A stretch of DNA of 64,000 nucleotides from CAZHHM01 sp964532225 (lineage in GTDB: Bacteria > Margulisbacteria > WOR-1 > JAKLHX01): the NCBI GenBank assembly GCA_964532225.1, contig CAZHHM010000006.1:1-64000 (forward strand), written 5' to 3'. Within the stretch, counting starts at the first letter, position 1. The number at the start of each line of letters is the position of its first letter. Positions 41,874 through 50,376 of this stretch are shown piece by piece. The notes below the pieces were generated by a model. It made no database searches. It had not been told where the DNA came from and was given only the letters and a program-made list of their open reading frames with translations. The translations under genes were made by a program, and so were the position numbers.

Positions 41874-43067
41874 ATGGCTAGAGAAAAGTTCGAGAGGAAG
41901 AAACCGCACGTAAACGTAGGAACGATAGGTCACGTCGACCACGGTAAGACAACGCTTACCTCGGCGATCACAAAGACGCTGGCCGCGAAAGGCATGGCAA
42001 AGGCCAAGGCTTTCGATGAGATCGACAGCGCACCGGAAGAAAAGGCACGCGGTATCACTATCGCTATCGCCCACGTCGAGTATGAGACCGAAAAGAGGCA
42101 TTATGCCCACATCGACTGCCCTGGACACGCTGACTATGTTAAGAACATGGTCATCGGCGCGGCACAGATGGACGGCGCGATACTCGTTGTAAGCGCAGCG
42201 GACGGCCCTATGCCACAGACCAGGGAACACATCCTCCTTGCGAGACAGGTAAACGTTCCTAAGATAGTGGTATTCCTCAACAAAGTAGATATGGTCGACG
42301 ATCCTGAGCTCATCGACCTTGTTGAAGTGGAGATAAGAGAGCTCCTTAAGAAATACCAGTTCCCAGGCGACGAGATCCCGATCGTGAGAGGCTCAGCCCT
42401 TAAGGCCGGCGAATCCAACAATCCAGACAGCCCGGAATGCAAGTGCATATTCGACCTTATGAACGCGCTTGACTCTTATATCCCTGAACCGAAGAGAGAC
42501 CTCGACAAACCGTTCCTTATGCCGATCGAGGACGTGTTCTCGATCACCGGCAGGGGCACTGTAGGCACAGGCAGGATCACAAGGGGCAAGGTAAAGGTAG
42601 GCGAAGAGGTCGAGATCGTGGGTCTCGGCAGCCACAAAAAGGCAGTTGTTACCGGCGTTGAGATGTTCAGGAAAACTCTGGACGAAGGTCTTGCAGGCGA
42701 CAACGTCGGGCTTCTTCTCAGAGGCGTTGAAAAAGAAGATCTCCAGAGGGGCCAGGTGCTTGCAAAGACCGGTTCCATCCATCCGCACAAGAAGTTCGAA
42801 GCACAGGTCTACGTGCTAGGCAAGGACGAGGGCGGAAGGCATACCCCGTTCTTCCCGGGATACAGGCCTCAGTTCTACATCAACACGACCGACGTTACCG
42901 GCGAGATCAAGCTTCCGGACAAGGTAGAGATGGTCATGCCGGGCGATAACATCCTCATGACCGTTGAGCTTATAACCGATGTCGCGGTGGAAGAAGGAAT
43001 CAGGTTCGCTATCAGGGAAGGCGGACATACGGTAGGGGCCGGAGCGGTAGTAAAGATCCTCGAGTGA
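41874..43067 (+). CDS. tuf: Elongation factor Tu
   Basis: Delivers aminoacyl-tRNA to the ribosome. The 397-residue protein begins MAREKFERKKPHVNVGTIG, with GHVDHGKT (G1), the switch region ARGITI, DCPGH (G3), NKVDM (G4) and SALK (G5), then the two beta-barrel domains. AGGAGG lies 7 nt before ATG 41874; an in-frame TTG 6 bp earlier is not used. It has its own strong promoter and terminator, so it is transcribed alone. rpsL, rpsG and fusA are not adjacent. Confidence 0.98.
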   Translation: MAREKFERKKPHVNVGTIGHVDHGKTTLTSAITKTLAAKGMAKAKAFDEIDSAPEEKARGITIAIAHVEYETEKRHYAHIDCPGHADYVKNMVIGAAQMDGAILVVSAADGPMPQTREHILLARQVNVPKIVVFLNKVDMVDDPELIDLVEVEIRELLKKYQFPGDEIPIVRGSALKAGESNNPDSPECKCIFDLMNALDSYIPEPKRDLDKPFLMPIEDVFSITGRGTVGTGRITRGKVKVGEEVEIVGLGSHKKAVVTGVEMFRKTLDEGLAGDNVGLLLRGVEKEDLQRGQVLAKTGSIHPHKKFEAQVYVLGKDEGGRHTPFFPGYRPQFYINTTDVTGEIKLPDKVEMVMPGDNILMTVELITDVAVEEGIRFAIREGGHTVGAGAVVKILE

Positions 43068-43094
43068 GCTGAAGGCCCGAAATAAGGTTTTGAA

Positions 43095-43124
43095 AAGCCT
43101 CCGCCGGTGCGGGGGCTTTTTTTT
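43095..43124 (+). terminator. Rho-independent terminator of tuf
   Basis: Stem GCCTCCGC / GCGGGGGC with a 4-nt loop, followed by eight T (43117-43124), 27 bp after the tuf stop and just before the VanW gene. Confidence 0.9.
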
Positions 43125-43133
43125 GGAGAAAGA

Positions 43134-44516
43134 ATGAGGAACAGAAGGATACTAAGGTTCACTATAGCGTTCATTGCGGTCGTGCTCGCGGGCGTCCTGG
43201 CGGGGGTGATCGTAGGGGACAAGGTGTATCTTAACGAGGTCATCCCTAAGGGGTCGCACATTGGCAGGATAAATGTCGGCGGAAAGACCCTGCAGAAGGC
43301 AATGGACATTATTTCTACAATGGATGCCGATGCTGTTGTGACCGAATCACTTTCTTTTGTCTATCAGCAGGGAGATGAATTCCCCATAAGATATGAGTTC
43401 AAGCCTTCCCAGGCCGGAATAGTTATCGACATCAACAGGACCATCGAGAACGCGGGTCACGCGTTCACAAGAAAGAACCTGCTTGAGAGGCTGCTGCTTT
43501 CTTTTAAAAAGAAGAAGCCCAGGATCAATCCTGCGCTGAAGGTCGGGAATGACGACAAGTTAAAAGTATTCATGGCACAGCTTGCCGAATATATCGATTC
43601 CGACCCTGTTGATGCGAGGTTCGTCATCGTCCCGATGGGTGACGGAAAGAAAAAAAAGCATCAGGTGGTGGCGAGCAAGGACCAGGAAGGACGCGTTATC
43701 GACAGGGACAGATCCATGGACTCCCTAAAACGCACGCTTGAAGAAGGCAAACAGCAGACAAAACTCATTGTTATTACCAAAGCTCCGGCGGTAACGAGAA
43801 AGATGCTCCTTCAGATCCCGGATCCGGAGGTCATCGGCAGCTATACCACCTATTACGGTAACCATGACAGCCCGAACCGCATACACAATATTTATCTTGT
43901 CGCGTCCTTTATCGACAATACATATATTCCTTCTGGAGAGGTGTTCTCGCTGTTAAAGCCTGTTGGAGAGTTCACCGGTGAGAGAGGGTTTAAAGAAGCA
44001 TACGTCATCATAGGGGACGAGCTTGTTCCCGAGTACGGAGGCGGAACATGTCAGATCGCGACCACTTTGTACAACACGGTGATGATGGCGGATATTGAGG
44101 TTCTCCGCAGGGCCAATCACGGGATGTACTTTGCCATTTATCCGCTCGGACGCGACGCAGCTGTCTATCCGCCTTATACGGACTTCAGGTTCAGGAACGA
44201 TACGGGATATCCCGTGGTCATACAGGCGGTTCCTTTCAGGCGCGGATTGACGATAAAGATCATCGGGCAAAGAACCGGGAAAACGGTAACGTTCACTTAT
44301 CCTAAAAGGACCGTGGTGCCGACAAGGATAACCACGTTTGAGGTCGGATCTGACACACCGGTCACAAAAACTATAATGGGTCCGGGTTTCAGGACCGAGG
44401 TGGTACGCACGGTCAAGCTTAACGGCAAGATAATTAAAAAGGAAAAGATAAAGAGCTACTACAAGATGCACGGCGACAACGAGAACGTAAAGATCCGAAG
44501 AAAAGAACCGAGATAA
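43134..44516 (+). CDS. VanW family membrane-anchored protein
   Basis: A 460-residue protein with one N-terminal membrane helix (about 5-27) and an extracytoplasmic body. The C-terminal half is the VanW domain: GEVFSLLKPVGEFTGERGFKEAYV and EYGGGTCQIATTLYN. The N-terminal part resembles the peptidoglycan-binding-like region of YoaR-type proteins. The function is unknown but is linked to the cell envelope. The frame is open to a GTG at 43107 inside the tuf terminator; ATG 43134 with GGAG upstream is the better start. A heptad array follows the stop. Confidence 0.9.
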   Translation: MRNRRILRFTIAFIAVVLAGVLAGVIVGDKVYLNEVIPKGSHIGRINVGGKTLQKAMDIISTMDADAVVTESLSFVYQQGDEFPIRYEFKPSQAGIVIDINRTIENAGHAFTRKNLLERLLLSFKKKKPRINPALKVGNDDKLKVFMAQLAEYIDSDPVDARFVIVPMGDGKKKKHQVVASKDQEGRVIDRDRSMDSLKRTLEEGKQQTKLIVITKAPAVTRKMLLQIPDPEVIGSYTTYYGNHDSPNRIHNIYLVASFIDNTYIPSGEVFSLLKPVGEFTGERGFKEAYVIIGDELVPEYGGGTCQIATTLYNTVMMADIEVLRRANHGMYFAIYPLGRDAAVYPPYTDFRFRNDTGYPVVIQAVPFRRGLTIKIIGQRTGKTVTFTYPKRTVVPTRITTFEVGSDTPVTKTIMGPGFRTEVVRTVKLNGKIIKKEKIKSYYKMHGDNENVKIRRKEPR

Positions 44517-44519
44517 CAG

Positions 44520-44637
44520 GTCAAAAGTCAAAAGGCAAAAAATCAAAGGTTCAAGTCAAAAGTGATAAAAATTGCCGATCCTCCGGAACTTAACACATGT
44601 AACTTTTACTTTTGCCTTTTGACCTTTGCCTTTTGAC
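44520..44637. repeat. Heptad snap-back array between the VanW gene and hisC
   Basis: Left arm (44520-44561): gtcaaaa, gtcaaaa, ggcaaaa, aatcaaa, ggttcaa, gtcaaaa. Right arm (44603-44637): cttttac, ttttgcc, ttttgac, ctttgcc, ttttgac. Both keep a strict 7-nt period and are reverse complements, separated by 41 nt. It could act as a terminator, and its right arm supplies the hisC -35. Confidence 0.88.
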
Positions 44638-44648
44638 TTAGGTATAAT
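44619..44648 (+). promoter_or_regulatory. hisC promoter, predicted leaderless
   Basis: TTGACC (44619-44624), 18 nt, TATAAT (44643-44648). The expected start base is 44655, which is the A of the hisC ATG. The -35 lies inside the heptad array. Confidence 0.65.
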
Positions 44649-44654
44649 CTATCC

Positions 44655-45749
44655 ATGAAAGATGCGACGCCAAGAGATGCCATTAGTTCTCTTCCCGAAT
44701 ATATCCCGGGCAGGCAAGCTGATGAGGTGATCAAGGAGTTCGGACTGAAAGAGGTCATAAAGCTCGCTTCAAACGAGAATCCCTTCGGTCCGTCGCCTAA
44801 AGCCGTAAAGGCAGCCGAGGCCTCCCTTGCAAGTTCGAACATATATCCCGACCAGAACCACATACTTCTGAAAGAAGGACTGGCCAAGGCATGGGGCCTT
44901 GAAAAAGAGAACTTCATAATTGGGAACGGCTCGGACGAGATAATGCTGCTTGCCTCGGCCGTTTATATGGGGGCCGGACAGGAAGCAGTAATTTCAAGGA
45001 ACACTTTCAGCGTTTATGACTTCTCGGTAAAGTTAATGGACGGCACAGTCAAATATGTGGACCTCAAAGGCTCAAAGTACGATGCTGATGCGATCATAGG
45101 CGCTGTTTCAAAAGATACAAAGCTTGTGTTCATATGCAACCCGAACAATCCTACCGGGACATATCTTACTCGCAAAGAAATGGATAGACTGATGTCTGAA
45201 GTGCCCGCTTCCGCTGTGGTCGTAATAGATGAGGCATACGGAGATTTCGCTGATTCGGAGGACTTTCCGAAAGGGATCGACTATGTAAGGAACGGGCTCC
45301 TTAACGTGCTTGTTCTCAGGACTTTCTCTAAGATCTACGGGATCGCGGGGCTTAGGGTGGGGTACGGGGTCGCGTCAAAACAGGTCATCAAGAACCTGTC
45401 CACGGCAAAGCTGCCGTTCAACGTGAACAGGACCGGGCAGGCCGCGGCCTTGGCTGCTCTGGAAGATAAGGATTTCTTCACCAAGAGCTACATGAACAAT
45501 ATCGAGCAGAAAGAGAAGCTGTATTCCGGGCTGTCGGAAATGGGTCTGGACTTTAAAAAAAGCCAGGCCAATTTTATATATATTGACCTTAAAAGGGATG
45601 CGGATGAGATCTTCATAGGTCTTATGAAGAAAGGTGTCATTGTCCGGCCTCTTGCTTCTTTCGGGCTTAAGAACGGGATAAGGGTCTCGGTGGGTACTCC
45701 TTACCAGAATGAAAGATTCCTCGCAGCTTTGAAAGAAGTCCTGTCCTGA
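44655..45749 (+). CDS. hisC: Histidinol-phosphate aminotransferase
   Basis: A class I/II PLP aminotransferase of 364 residues. It begins KDATPRDAISSLPEYIPGR and has KLASNENPFGPSP, CNPNNPTGTYL and the PLP Lys226 in RTFSKIYGIAGLRVGYG. HisC converts imidazole-acetol phosphate to histidinol phosphate, though the family also contains aromatic aminotransferases and no other his gene is nearby. There is no Shine-Dalgarno sequence; the -10 sits 6 nt before the ATG. The stop overlaps the gcvT start. Confidence 0.92.
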   Translation: MKDATPRDAISSLPEYIPGRQADEVIKEFGLKEVIKLASNENPFGPSPKAVKAAEASLASSNIYPDQNHILLKEGLAKAWGLEKENFIIGNGSDEIMLLASAVYMGAGQEAVISRNTFSVYDFSVKLMDGTVKYVDLKGSKYDADAIIGAVSKDTKLVFICNPNNPTGTYLTRKEMDRLMSEVPASAVVVIDEAYGDFADSEDFPKGIDYVRNGLLNVLVLRTFSKIYGIAGLRVGYGVASKQVIKNLSTAKLPFNVNRTGQAAALAALEDKDFFTKSYMNNIEQKEKLYSGLSEMGLDFKKSQANFIYIDLKRDADEIFIGLMKKGVIVRPLASFGLKNGIRVSVGTPYQNERFLAALKEVLS

Positions 45750-46822
45750 TGAACAAAACCCCTTTTTTTGACCTGCACTCAAAGGCAGGTGCAAGGATGG
45801 TCGAGTTCGCGTCATGGCAGCTGCCTGTCCAGTATTCCGGCATAAAAGAAGAACACAATGCCGTAAGGCAAAGCGCAGGGCTCTTTGATATCGGTCATAT
45901 GGGGCAGATCGAGACCGACAATGAAGAGGCCGTTCAAAGTCTTACCACCAACGATATCTCAAATATCCCCGAAGGCAAAGCCCAATACACTTTCATGTGC
46001 GAAGACGACGGGGGCATCGTGGACGACCTCATTATCTACAGGATGAACGGCCGGCTTATGATAGTGTCCAACGGCGCGAATTCCTTAAATGTCTACGAGC
46101 GCGTGCGCGAAGCCGCACCTGACGCCAGACTGTTTTACGGCGAAAGGACCGCGGTCGCTCTGCAGGGTCCGGACGCGCAGAAAGTACTTTCAAGGATCAC
46201 TGACCATGACCTTGGCCTGCTCAAGTTCAGGAACATTGCGGAGATAAAGGTATCGGGCAAGACATGTCTTGTTTCAAGGTCCGGATACAGCGGCGAGGAC
46301 GGGTTCGAGCTGTTCCTCAAGGAGGAGCACGGACCTATGGTCTGGACGGCTCTTCTGGAGAACGGAGCCGTAGCCTGCGGGCTTGGGGCCAGGGATACGC
46401 TCAGGATAGAGGCGGGGCTGCCGCTTTACGGACATGAACTTACGCTTGATACTACACCTGTCGAAGCAGGGTTCGCCAGGTTCGTAGCTCCAGGGAAGGG
46501 AAGCTTCAAAGGCTCTGCGGCCTTGTCCGCGCAGATCTCCGGAGGGATAACAAAGAAGCTTTTCGGGTTCAAAGTAGACGGTAAAGGCATTCCAAGGCAA
46601 GGATACCAGCTAAAGGAAGGCAGCAGGCAATGCGGCTATGTTACAAGCGGGACACTGTCACCTACGCTGGGGATCCCGATCGGCCTAGGATACAAGACCT
46701 TTTCCGCAAAAACGGAGGCCGGGACAGAAGTAACGGCTGACGGGATGACCGTTGATATCAGGGGGACCGAATACCCGCTTGTCCGGTCGGGATTGCCGTT
46801 TTATAAGCGGAAAAAATTGTGA
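45749..46822 (+). CDS. gcvT: Glycine cleavage system T protein
   Basis: Aminomethyltransferase of 357 residues that releases ammonia and moves the one-carbon unit to tetrahydrofolate. It has HNAVRQSAGLFDIGHMGQIE, the substrate segment DDLIIYRMNGRLMIVSNGAN, and GYSGEDGFELF and GARDTLRIEAGLPLYGHEL. Translation is coupled to hisC (TGATG). gcvH follows after 24 bp, then gcvPA. Confidence 0.97.
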   Translation: MNKTPFFDLHSKAGARMVEFASWQLPVQYSGIKEEHNAVRQSAGLFDIGHMGQIETDNEEAVQSLTTNDISNIPEGKAQYTFMCEDDGGIVDDLIIYRMNGRLMIVSNGANSLNVYERVREAAPDARLFYGERTAVALQGPDAQKVLSRITDHDLGLLKFRNIAEIKVSGKTCLVSRSGYSGEDGFELFLKEEHGPMVWTALLENGAVACGLGARDTLRIEAGLPLYGHELTLDTTPVEAGFARFVAPGKGSFKGSAALSAQISGGITKKLFGFKVDGKGIPRQGYQLKEGSRQCGYVTSGTLSPTLGIPIGLGYKTFSAKTEAGTEVTADGMTVDIRGTEYPLVRSGLPFYKRKKL

Positions 46823-46846
46823 TAAAATCATAGCAAGGCGAAAAAC

Positions 46847-47233
46847 ATGGAAACACCGACCTCACTTAAATTCACAAAAGACCACGAATGGGTATCTCCG
46901 GACGGCAAGGTGGGAGTAAGCGATTACGCGCAGCATGAGCTGGGCGATGTAGTGTTCGTTGAGCTTCCGAAGGCAGGCCGCGAGGTAAAAAAGGGTCAGG
47001 AAATATGCGTTCTTGAAAGCGTTAAGGCAGTATCCAATGTATACAGCCCTGTTTCCGGAAAGATAGAAGAGATAAATTCAAAGCTTTCAGACGCTCCTGA
47101 GCTGGTGAACAAAGCCCCTTATTCTGAAGGTTGGATAGCCAGGATAGCACCTTCGGACAAGAGCGAACTTACCGGGCTCATGGGTCCGGATGACTACAAG
47201 AAGTATATCGATGGACTACATTCCACACACTGA
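46847..47233 (+). CDS. gcvH: Glycine cleavage system H protein
   Basis: A 128-residue lipoyl carrier that shuttles the aminomethyl group between P, T and L proteins. The lipoylated Lys60 sits in VLESVKAVSNVYSP. YTKDHEWV-like KFTKDHEWVSPDG is at 8-20. The end overlaps the gcvPA start by 23 bp. The lipoate attachment enzymes are not in the window. Confidence 0.97.
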   Translation: METPTSLKFTKDHEWVSPDGKVGVSDYAQHELGDVVFVELPKAGREVKKGQEICVLESVKAVSNVYSPVSGKIEEINSKLSDAPELVNKAPYSEGWIARIAPSDKSELTGLMGPDDYKKYIDGLHSTH

Positions 47234-48539
47234 AGCCGATATCAAGCAACTGTTCACTACCGTTGGCATAAAAGACATAGCCGAGCTCTTCAGGGACATA
47301 CCAAAGGACAAAGTGGCCTCCCCGATGACCGTTGTCCCGGGCCCCGAGGACGAGCTGTCTCTTGTTAGAGAGCTGACGGAAAGAGCATCGAAAAATACCG
47401 CGCCAAGGACGACATTCATGGGCGGCGGAGCTTATGACCATTTCATCCCGTCAGTAGTGAATGCCATACTGTCCAGATCGGAATTCTATACTGCCTACAC
47501 GCCGTACCAGCCTGAAATAAGCCAGGGTATGCTCAGGGCTATCTACGAGTATCAGAGCATGGTCTGCGCCCTGACAGGCATGGACGTATCAAACGCTTCA
47601 GTATATGACGGAGCAAGCGCGATCGCCGAAGCGTCATATATGGCGGTGAACTTCACCCGAAGGAAAAAGGTCCTCGTTCCGGCAAGCGTTAACCCGCATT
47701 ACAGGCAGGTCCTTAAGACGTATTCCTCCGATGTATATCAGGTCGTTGAGGCGCCGATGAAGAACGGCCTTGCCGATACCGAATGGATCATCAAAAATAT
47801 CGACGAAGCTACCGCGGCAGTGATAGTCCAGCAGCCCAATTTTCTAGGGTGCCTTGAGGACGTGAATGCCATCTCGGCTGCTGCAAAAGGGAAGGGCTCG
47901 CTGCTCATTGCCAGCGTCTATCCGATCTCGCTCGGTGTGCTAAAGTCTCCTGCTGAATACGGTGCGTCCATAGTTACCGGAGAGGGCCAGTGCCTTGGCA
48001 ATCCGCTCAACTATGGTGGTCCTTATCTGGGGATATTTTCTGCGAAAAAAGAGCTGGCAAGATATATGCCGGGCAGGATAGTAGGAAAGACCGTGGACAA
48101 GAACGGTAAAGAAGGCTATGTGCTCACTTTGCAGACCAGGGAGCAGCACATCAAAAGGGAAAAGGCCACATCGAATATCTGCAGCAACCAGGCGCTATGC
48201 GCTCTGGCGGCGGCGGTATATATGAGCTCCGTGGGCAGGAACGGATTTAAAAGGATATCTGAGACCTGTCATGAAAGGGCGCAGTACGCGAAACAGCTGA
48301 TCAGCCGGCAAAAAGGGCTGGAAGTGATGTTCAACTCGCCTACGTACAATGAATTCGCGGTCAAGCTCCAATCAGATCATAAGAAAGCGTATGAGACGCT
48401 TAAAAAGAAAGGGATCAGAGGCGGGATAGACCTGGGTAAATACTATCCGGAACTTGAAGGAGCAATGCTGCTTGCCTTCACCGAAAAGAACACCGAAGAG
48501 GATATTGATCTTTTGGTCCGGACCCTTTCAGACCATTGA
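47211..48539 (+). CDS. gcvPA: Glycine dehydrogenase (decarboxylating) subunit 1
   Basis: The N-terminal, non-PLP-lysine half of the two-subunit P protein, 442 residues from ATG 47211 (an upstream ATG at 47190 is in frame). It begins MDYIPHTEADIKQLF, the family start, and has GAYDHFIPSVVNAI, YTPYQPEISQG and NICSNQALCAL. It needs GcvPB for activity, yet the following gene is a TonB-like protein, so gcvPB must be elsewhere or missing. Confidence 0.96.
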   Translation: MDYIPHTEADIKQLFTTVGIKDIAELFRDIPKDKVASPMTVVPGPEDELSLVRELTERASKNTAPRTTFMGGGAYDHFIPSVVNAILSRSEFYTAYTPYQPEISQGMLRAIYEYQSMVCALTGMDVSNASVYDGASAIAEASYMAVNFTRRKKVLVPASVNPHYRQVLKTYSSDVYQVVEAPMKNGLADTEWIIKNIDEATAAVIVQQPNFLGCLEDVNAISAAAKGKGSLLIASVYPISLGVLKSPAEYGASIVTGEGQCLGNPLNYGGPYLGIFSAKKELARYMPGRIVGKTVDKNGKEGYVLTLQTREQHIKREKATSNICSNQALCALAAAVYMSSVGRNGFKRISETCHERAQYAKQLISRQKGLEVMFNSPTYNEFAVKLQSDHKKAYETLKKKGIRGGIDLGKYYPELEGAMLLAFTEKNTEEDIDLLVRTLSDH

Positions 48540-48552
48540 CAAGAATTGATGA

Positions 48553-48581
48553 TTGACCGCGCCCCTTAGTTTGAGTAGAAT
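48553..48581 (+). promoter_or_regulatory. Promoter of the TonB-like gene
   Basis: TTGACC (48553-48558), 17 nt, TAGAAT (48576-48581), then AAGGAG (48588-48593) 8 nt before the ATG. Confidence 0.7.
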
Positions 48582-48601
48582 TTACTTAAGGAGAATCAAT
48601 A

Positions 48602-49213
48602 ATGTACAGGGACAGGATATCAGGTTTCGGGCTTTCAAGGGTTCCATCGATCGACCTTTCGATCTTAGTGGCAATGTTCGCCCTTATGGTAATGGCATGG
48701 GGTGTTTCAAAACTAGACAGAGTGTTCGTGGCATCAGCCCCCGAGACCCCTGTTTTTGCCGTGGCCGCAGAAATAACGGTATCCCCCGTCATCGAGCCTA
48801 AAGCCAGCAAAGATGCAATGAAGGTGGGCAAGTTCATGAGCCTTGCGAAAAGCCAGGCGGCAACGGCCGTAAAGGAGATGTCGAACGCTGATATCTCAAA
48901 AAAGATCGTCATTGAATCCGGTTCTGCACCGGCCGCGAAACTTTACGCGCCAAAGGTCCTATACAAGACCATGCCGGATTACCCGGTAAAAGCCATCGAA
49001 GCCTCCTATACAGGGACCGCTATAGTACAGGTATATATCCTTAAGAACGGAAGAGTGGGAGAAGCATCGGTGATCGGCACTTCCGGTCATGAGATGCTTG
49101 ATAAAAGCGCGGTAGCAGCCGTATCACAGTGGGTATTTGAGCCGGCTCTCATGGGCAAGGAACCGACCGAGGCCTATTTCAAGGTCCCGGTGAAATTCCA
49201 GCTTAATTCCTGA
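48602..49213 (+). CDS. TonB-like energy transducer protein
   Basis: A 203-residue inner-membrane protein with one N-terminal helix (about 18-37), a periplasmic stretch (about 40-110) and a TonB C-terminal domain (about 115-200: MPDYPVKAIEASYTGTAIVQVYILKNGRVGEASVIGTSG, SAVAAVSQWVFEPAL, split here only as description of adjacent segments). TonB domains couple proton-motive force to outer-membrane transporters, implying a two-membrane envelope. The usual Pro-rich spacer is short and no ExbB or ExbD is near, so the partner is unknown. Confidence 0.85.
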   Translation: MYRDRISGFGLSRVPSIDLSILVAMFALMVMAWGVSKLDRVFVASAPETPVFAVAAEITVSPVIEPKASKDAMKVGKFMSLAKSQAATAVKEMSNADISKKIVIESGSAPAAKLYAPKVLYKTMPDYPVKAIEASYTGTAIVQVYILKNGRVGEASVIGTSGHEMLDKSAVAAVSQWVFEPALMGKEPTEAYFKVPVKFQLNS

Positions 49214-49217
49214 TAGC

Positions 49218-50324
49218 TTGCTGAGAACCGACGACTTCAACTACGACCTCCCTGAGGAGCTCATAGCCTCTCATCCTTCGGATAAGCGCGAGAATTCAAG
49301 GCTACTCATCCTTCACAAAGACTCCGGAGAGCTCGAACACCGCCATTTCTACGACATCATTGAATATTTACTGCCGGGCGACCTGCTCGTGTTGAACGAT
49401 ACAAAGGTGTTGCCGGCGAGGTTGACGGGAAAGAAGAAGGGAATAGGGGACGGGGTACGGGGGACAGGGGGAAAGGCGGAGCTTTTACTTTTAAAAGAAA
49501 GAGAAAAGAACCTGTGGGAGTGCATGGTGAATCCTTCAGGCAGACTGAAACCTGGCGCGAGGGTCGACCTTGGTAAATGCGAGGCGGAGATAGTTGAATG
49601 GATAGAGGGGCCTTTAAAAACAGTAAGGTTCATTTCAGAACGTGACATAAAGGATATTGCGCATGAGATAGGACGGCTTCCTCTGCCTCCGTATATTTCA
49701 AAACAATTAAGCGAGAAGGAACGCACCGACCCGGAGCTGCTATCCCGTTATCAAACTGTATATGCGTCAAAAGAAGGCGCCAGTGCGGCGCCGACGGCAG
49801 GGCTTCACTTCACACCGGATCTTTTAACAAAAGCAAAAGAAAAAGGCATCGAGATCGCACATGTGACCCTGCACACAGGTGTGGGGACGTTCAAGCCGGT
49901 GACGGCAGAGTTCGTTGAGCAGCATAAGATGTTCAAGGAGCAGTATGAGATCAGCGGGGATGCGGCGGAGAAGATCAATAGAATCAAATCCGTAGTGGCG
50001 CCGCAATGCGACGCCCGTACGCAAAATGCCCCCGATCGCCGCATCATCGCGGTGGGAACGACGACGGTAAGGACACTGGAGGATTGTTTCAAAAAGCACG
50101 GAAAGATAGTTGCATGCAGGGAAGAAGCGGATATATTTATCTACCCGCCGTACAAGTTCAATGTCGTTGATGCGATGATAACGAATTTTCATTTTCCAAA
50201 GTCAACACTTCTGATGATGGTCAGTGCTTTTGCCGGTAAAGAAAATATCTTTAAGGCGTACAAAGAGGCAGTCAAGCAAAGCTACCGCTTCTACAGCTTC
50301 GGCGACGCGATGATGATAGTTTAA
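49218..50324 (+). CDS. queA: S-adenosylmethionine:tRNA ribosyltransferase-isomerase
   Basis: Adds the epoxycyclopentane ring to queuosine precursor in tRNA. From a TTG start, 368 residues begin MLRTDDFNYDLPEELIASHP. It has LNDTKVLPARLTG, YQTVYASKEGASAAPTAGLHFT and VGTTTVRTLED. It carries two in-frame insertions of repeat DNA: a 7-nt array (49439-49473, KGIGDGVRGTGG region) and a palindromic element (about 49991-50022) encoding VAPQCDART just before RRIIAVGTTTV. tgt, the next queuosine gene, is 1.2 kb downstream. Confidence 0.96.
   Translation: MLRTDDFNYDLPEELIASHPSDKRENSRLLILHKDSGELEHRHFYDIIEYLLPGDLLVLNDTKVLPARLTGKKKGIGDGVRGTGGKAELLLLKEREKNLWECMVNPSGRLKPGARVDLGKCEAEIVEWIEGPLKTVRFISERDIKDIAHEIGRLPLPPYISKQLSEKERTDPELLSRYQTVYASKEGASAAPTAGLHFTPDLLTKAKEKGIEIAHVTLHTGVGTFKPVTAEFVEQHKMFKEQYEISGDAAEKINRIKSVVAPQCDARTQNAPDRRIIAVGTTTVRTLEDCFKKHGKIVACREEADIFIYPPYKFNVVDAMITNFHFPKSTLLMMVSAFAGKENIFKAYKEAVKQSYRFYSFGDAMMIV
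49439..49473 (+). repeat. Heptad array inside queA
   Basis: Five 7-nt units: gggaata, ggggacg, gggtacg, ggggaca, gggggaa. Very similar in type to the array in radA (30569-30624), and translated in frame. Confidence 0.78.
49991..50022. repeat. Palindromic element inside queA
   Basis: Shares a 20-base core (49997-50016) with 10734-10753 in the acpP-fabG gap. Here the right arm cgcccgtacg is complete, whereas the left arm is complete at the other locus. It adds about nine codons to queA without a frameshift. Confidence 0.72.
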
Positions 50325-50376
50325 AAAGTCGACAAAGAAGGCCCATGAGGACCCGTGAAGTTAGGCGTCACGACCG

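Noticed and set aside
43107..43133. GTG start for the VanW gene
   Set aside because: The GTG lies in the tuf terminator loop; ATG 43134 has a Shine-Dalgarno sequence.
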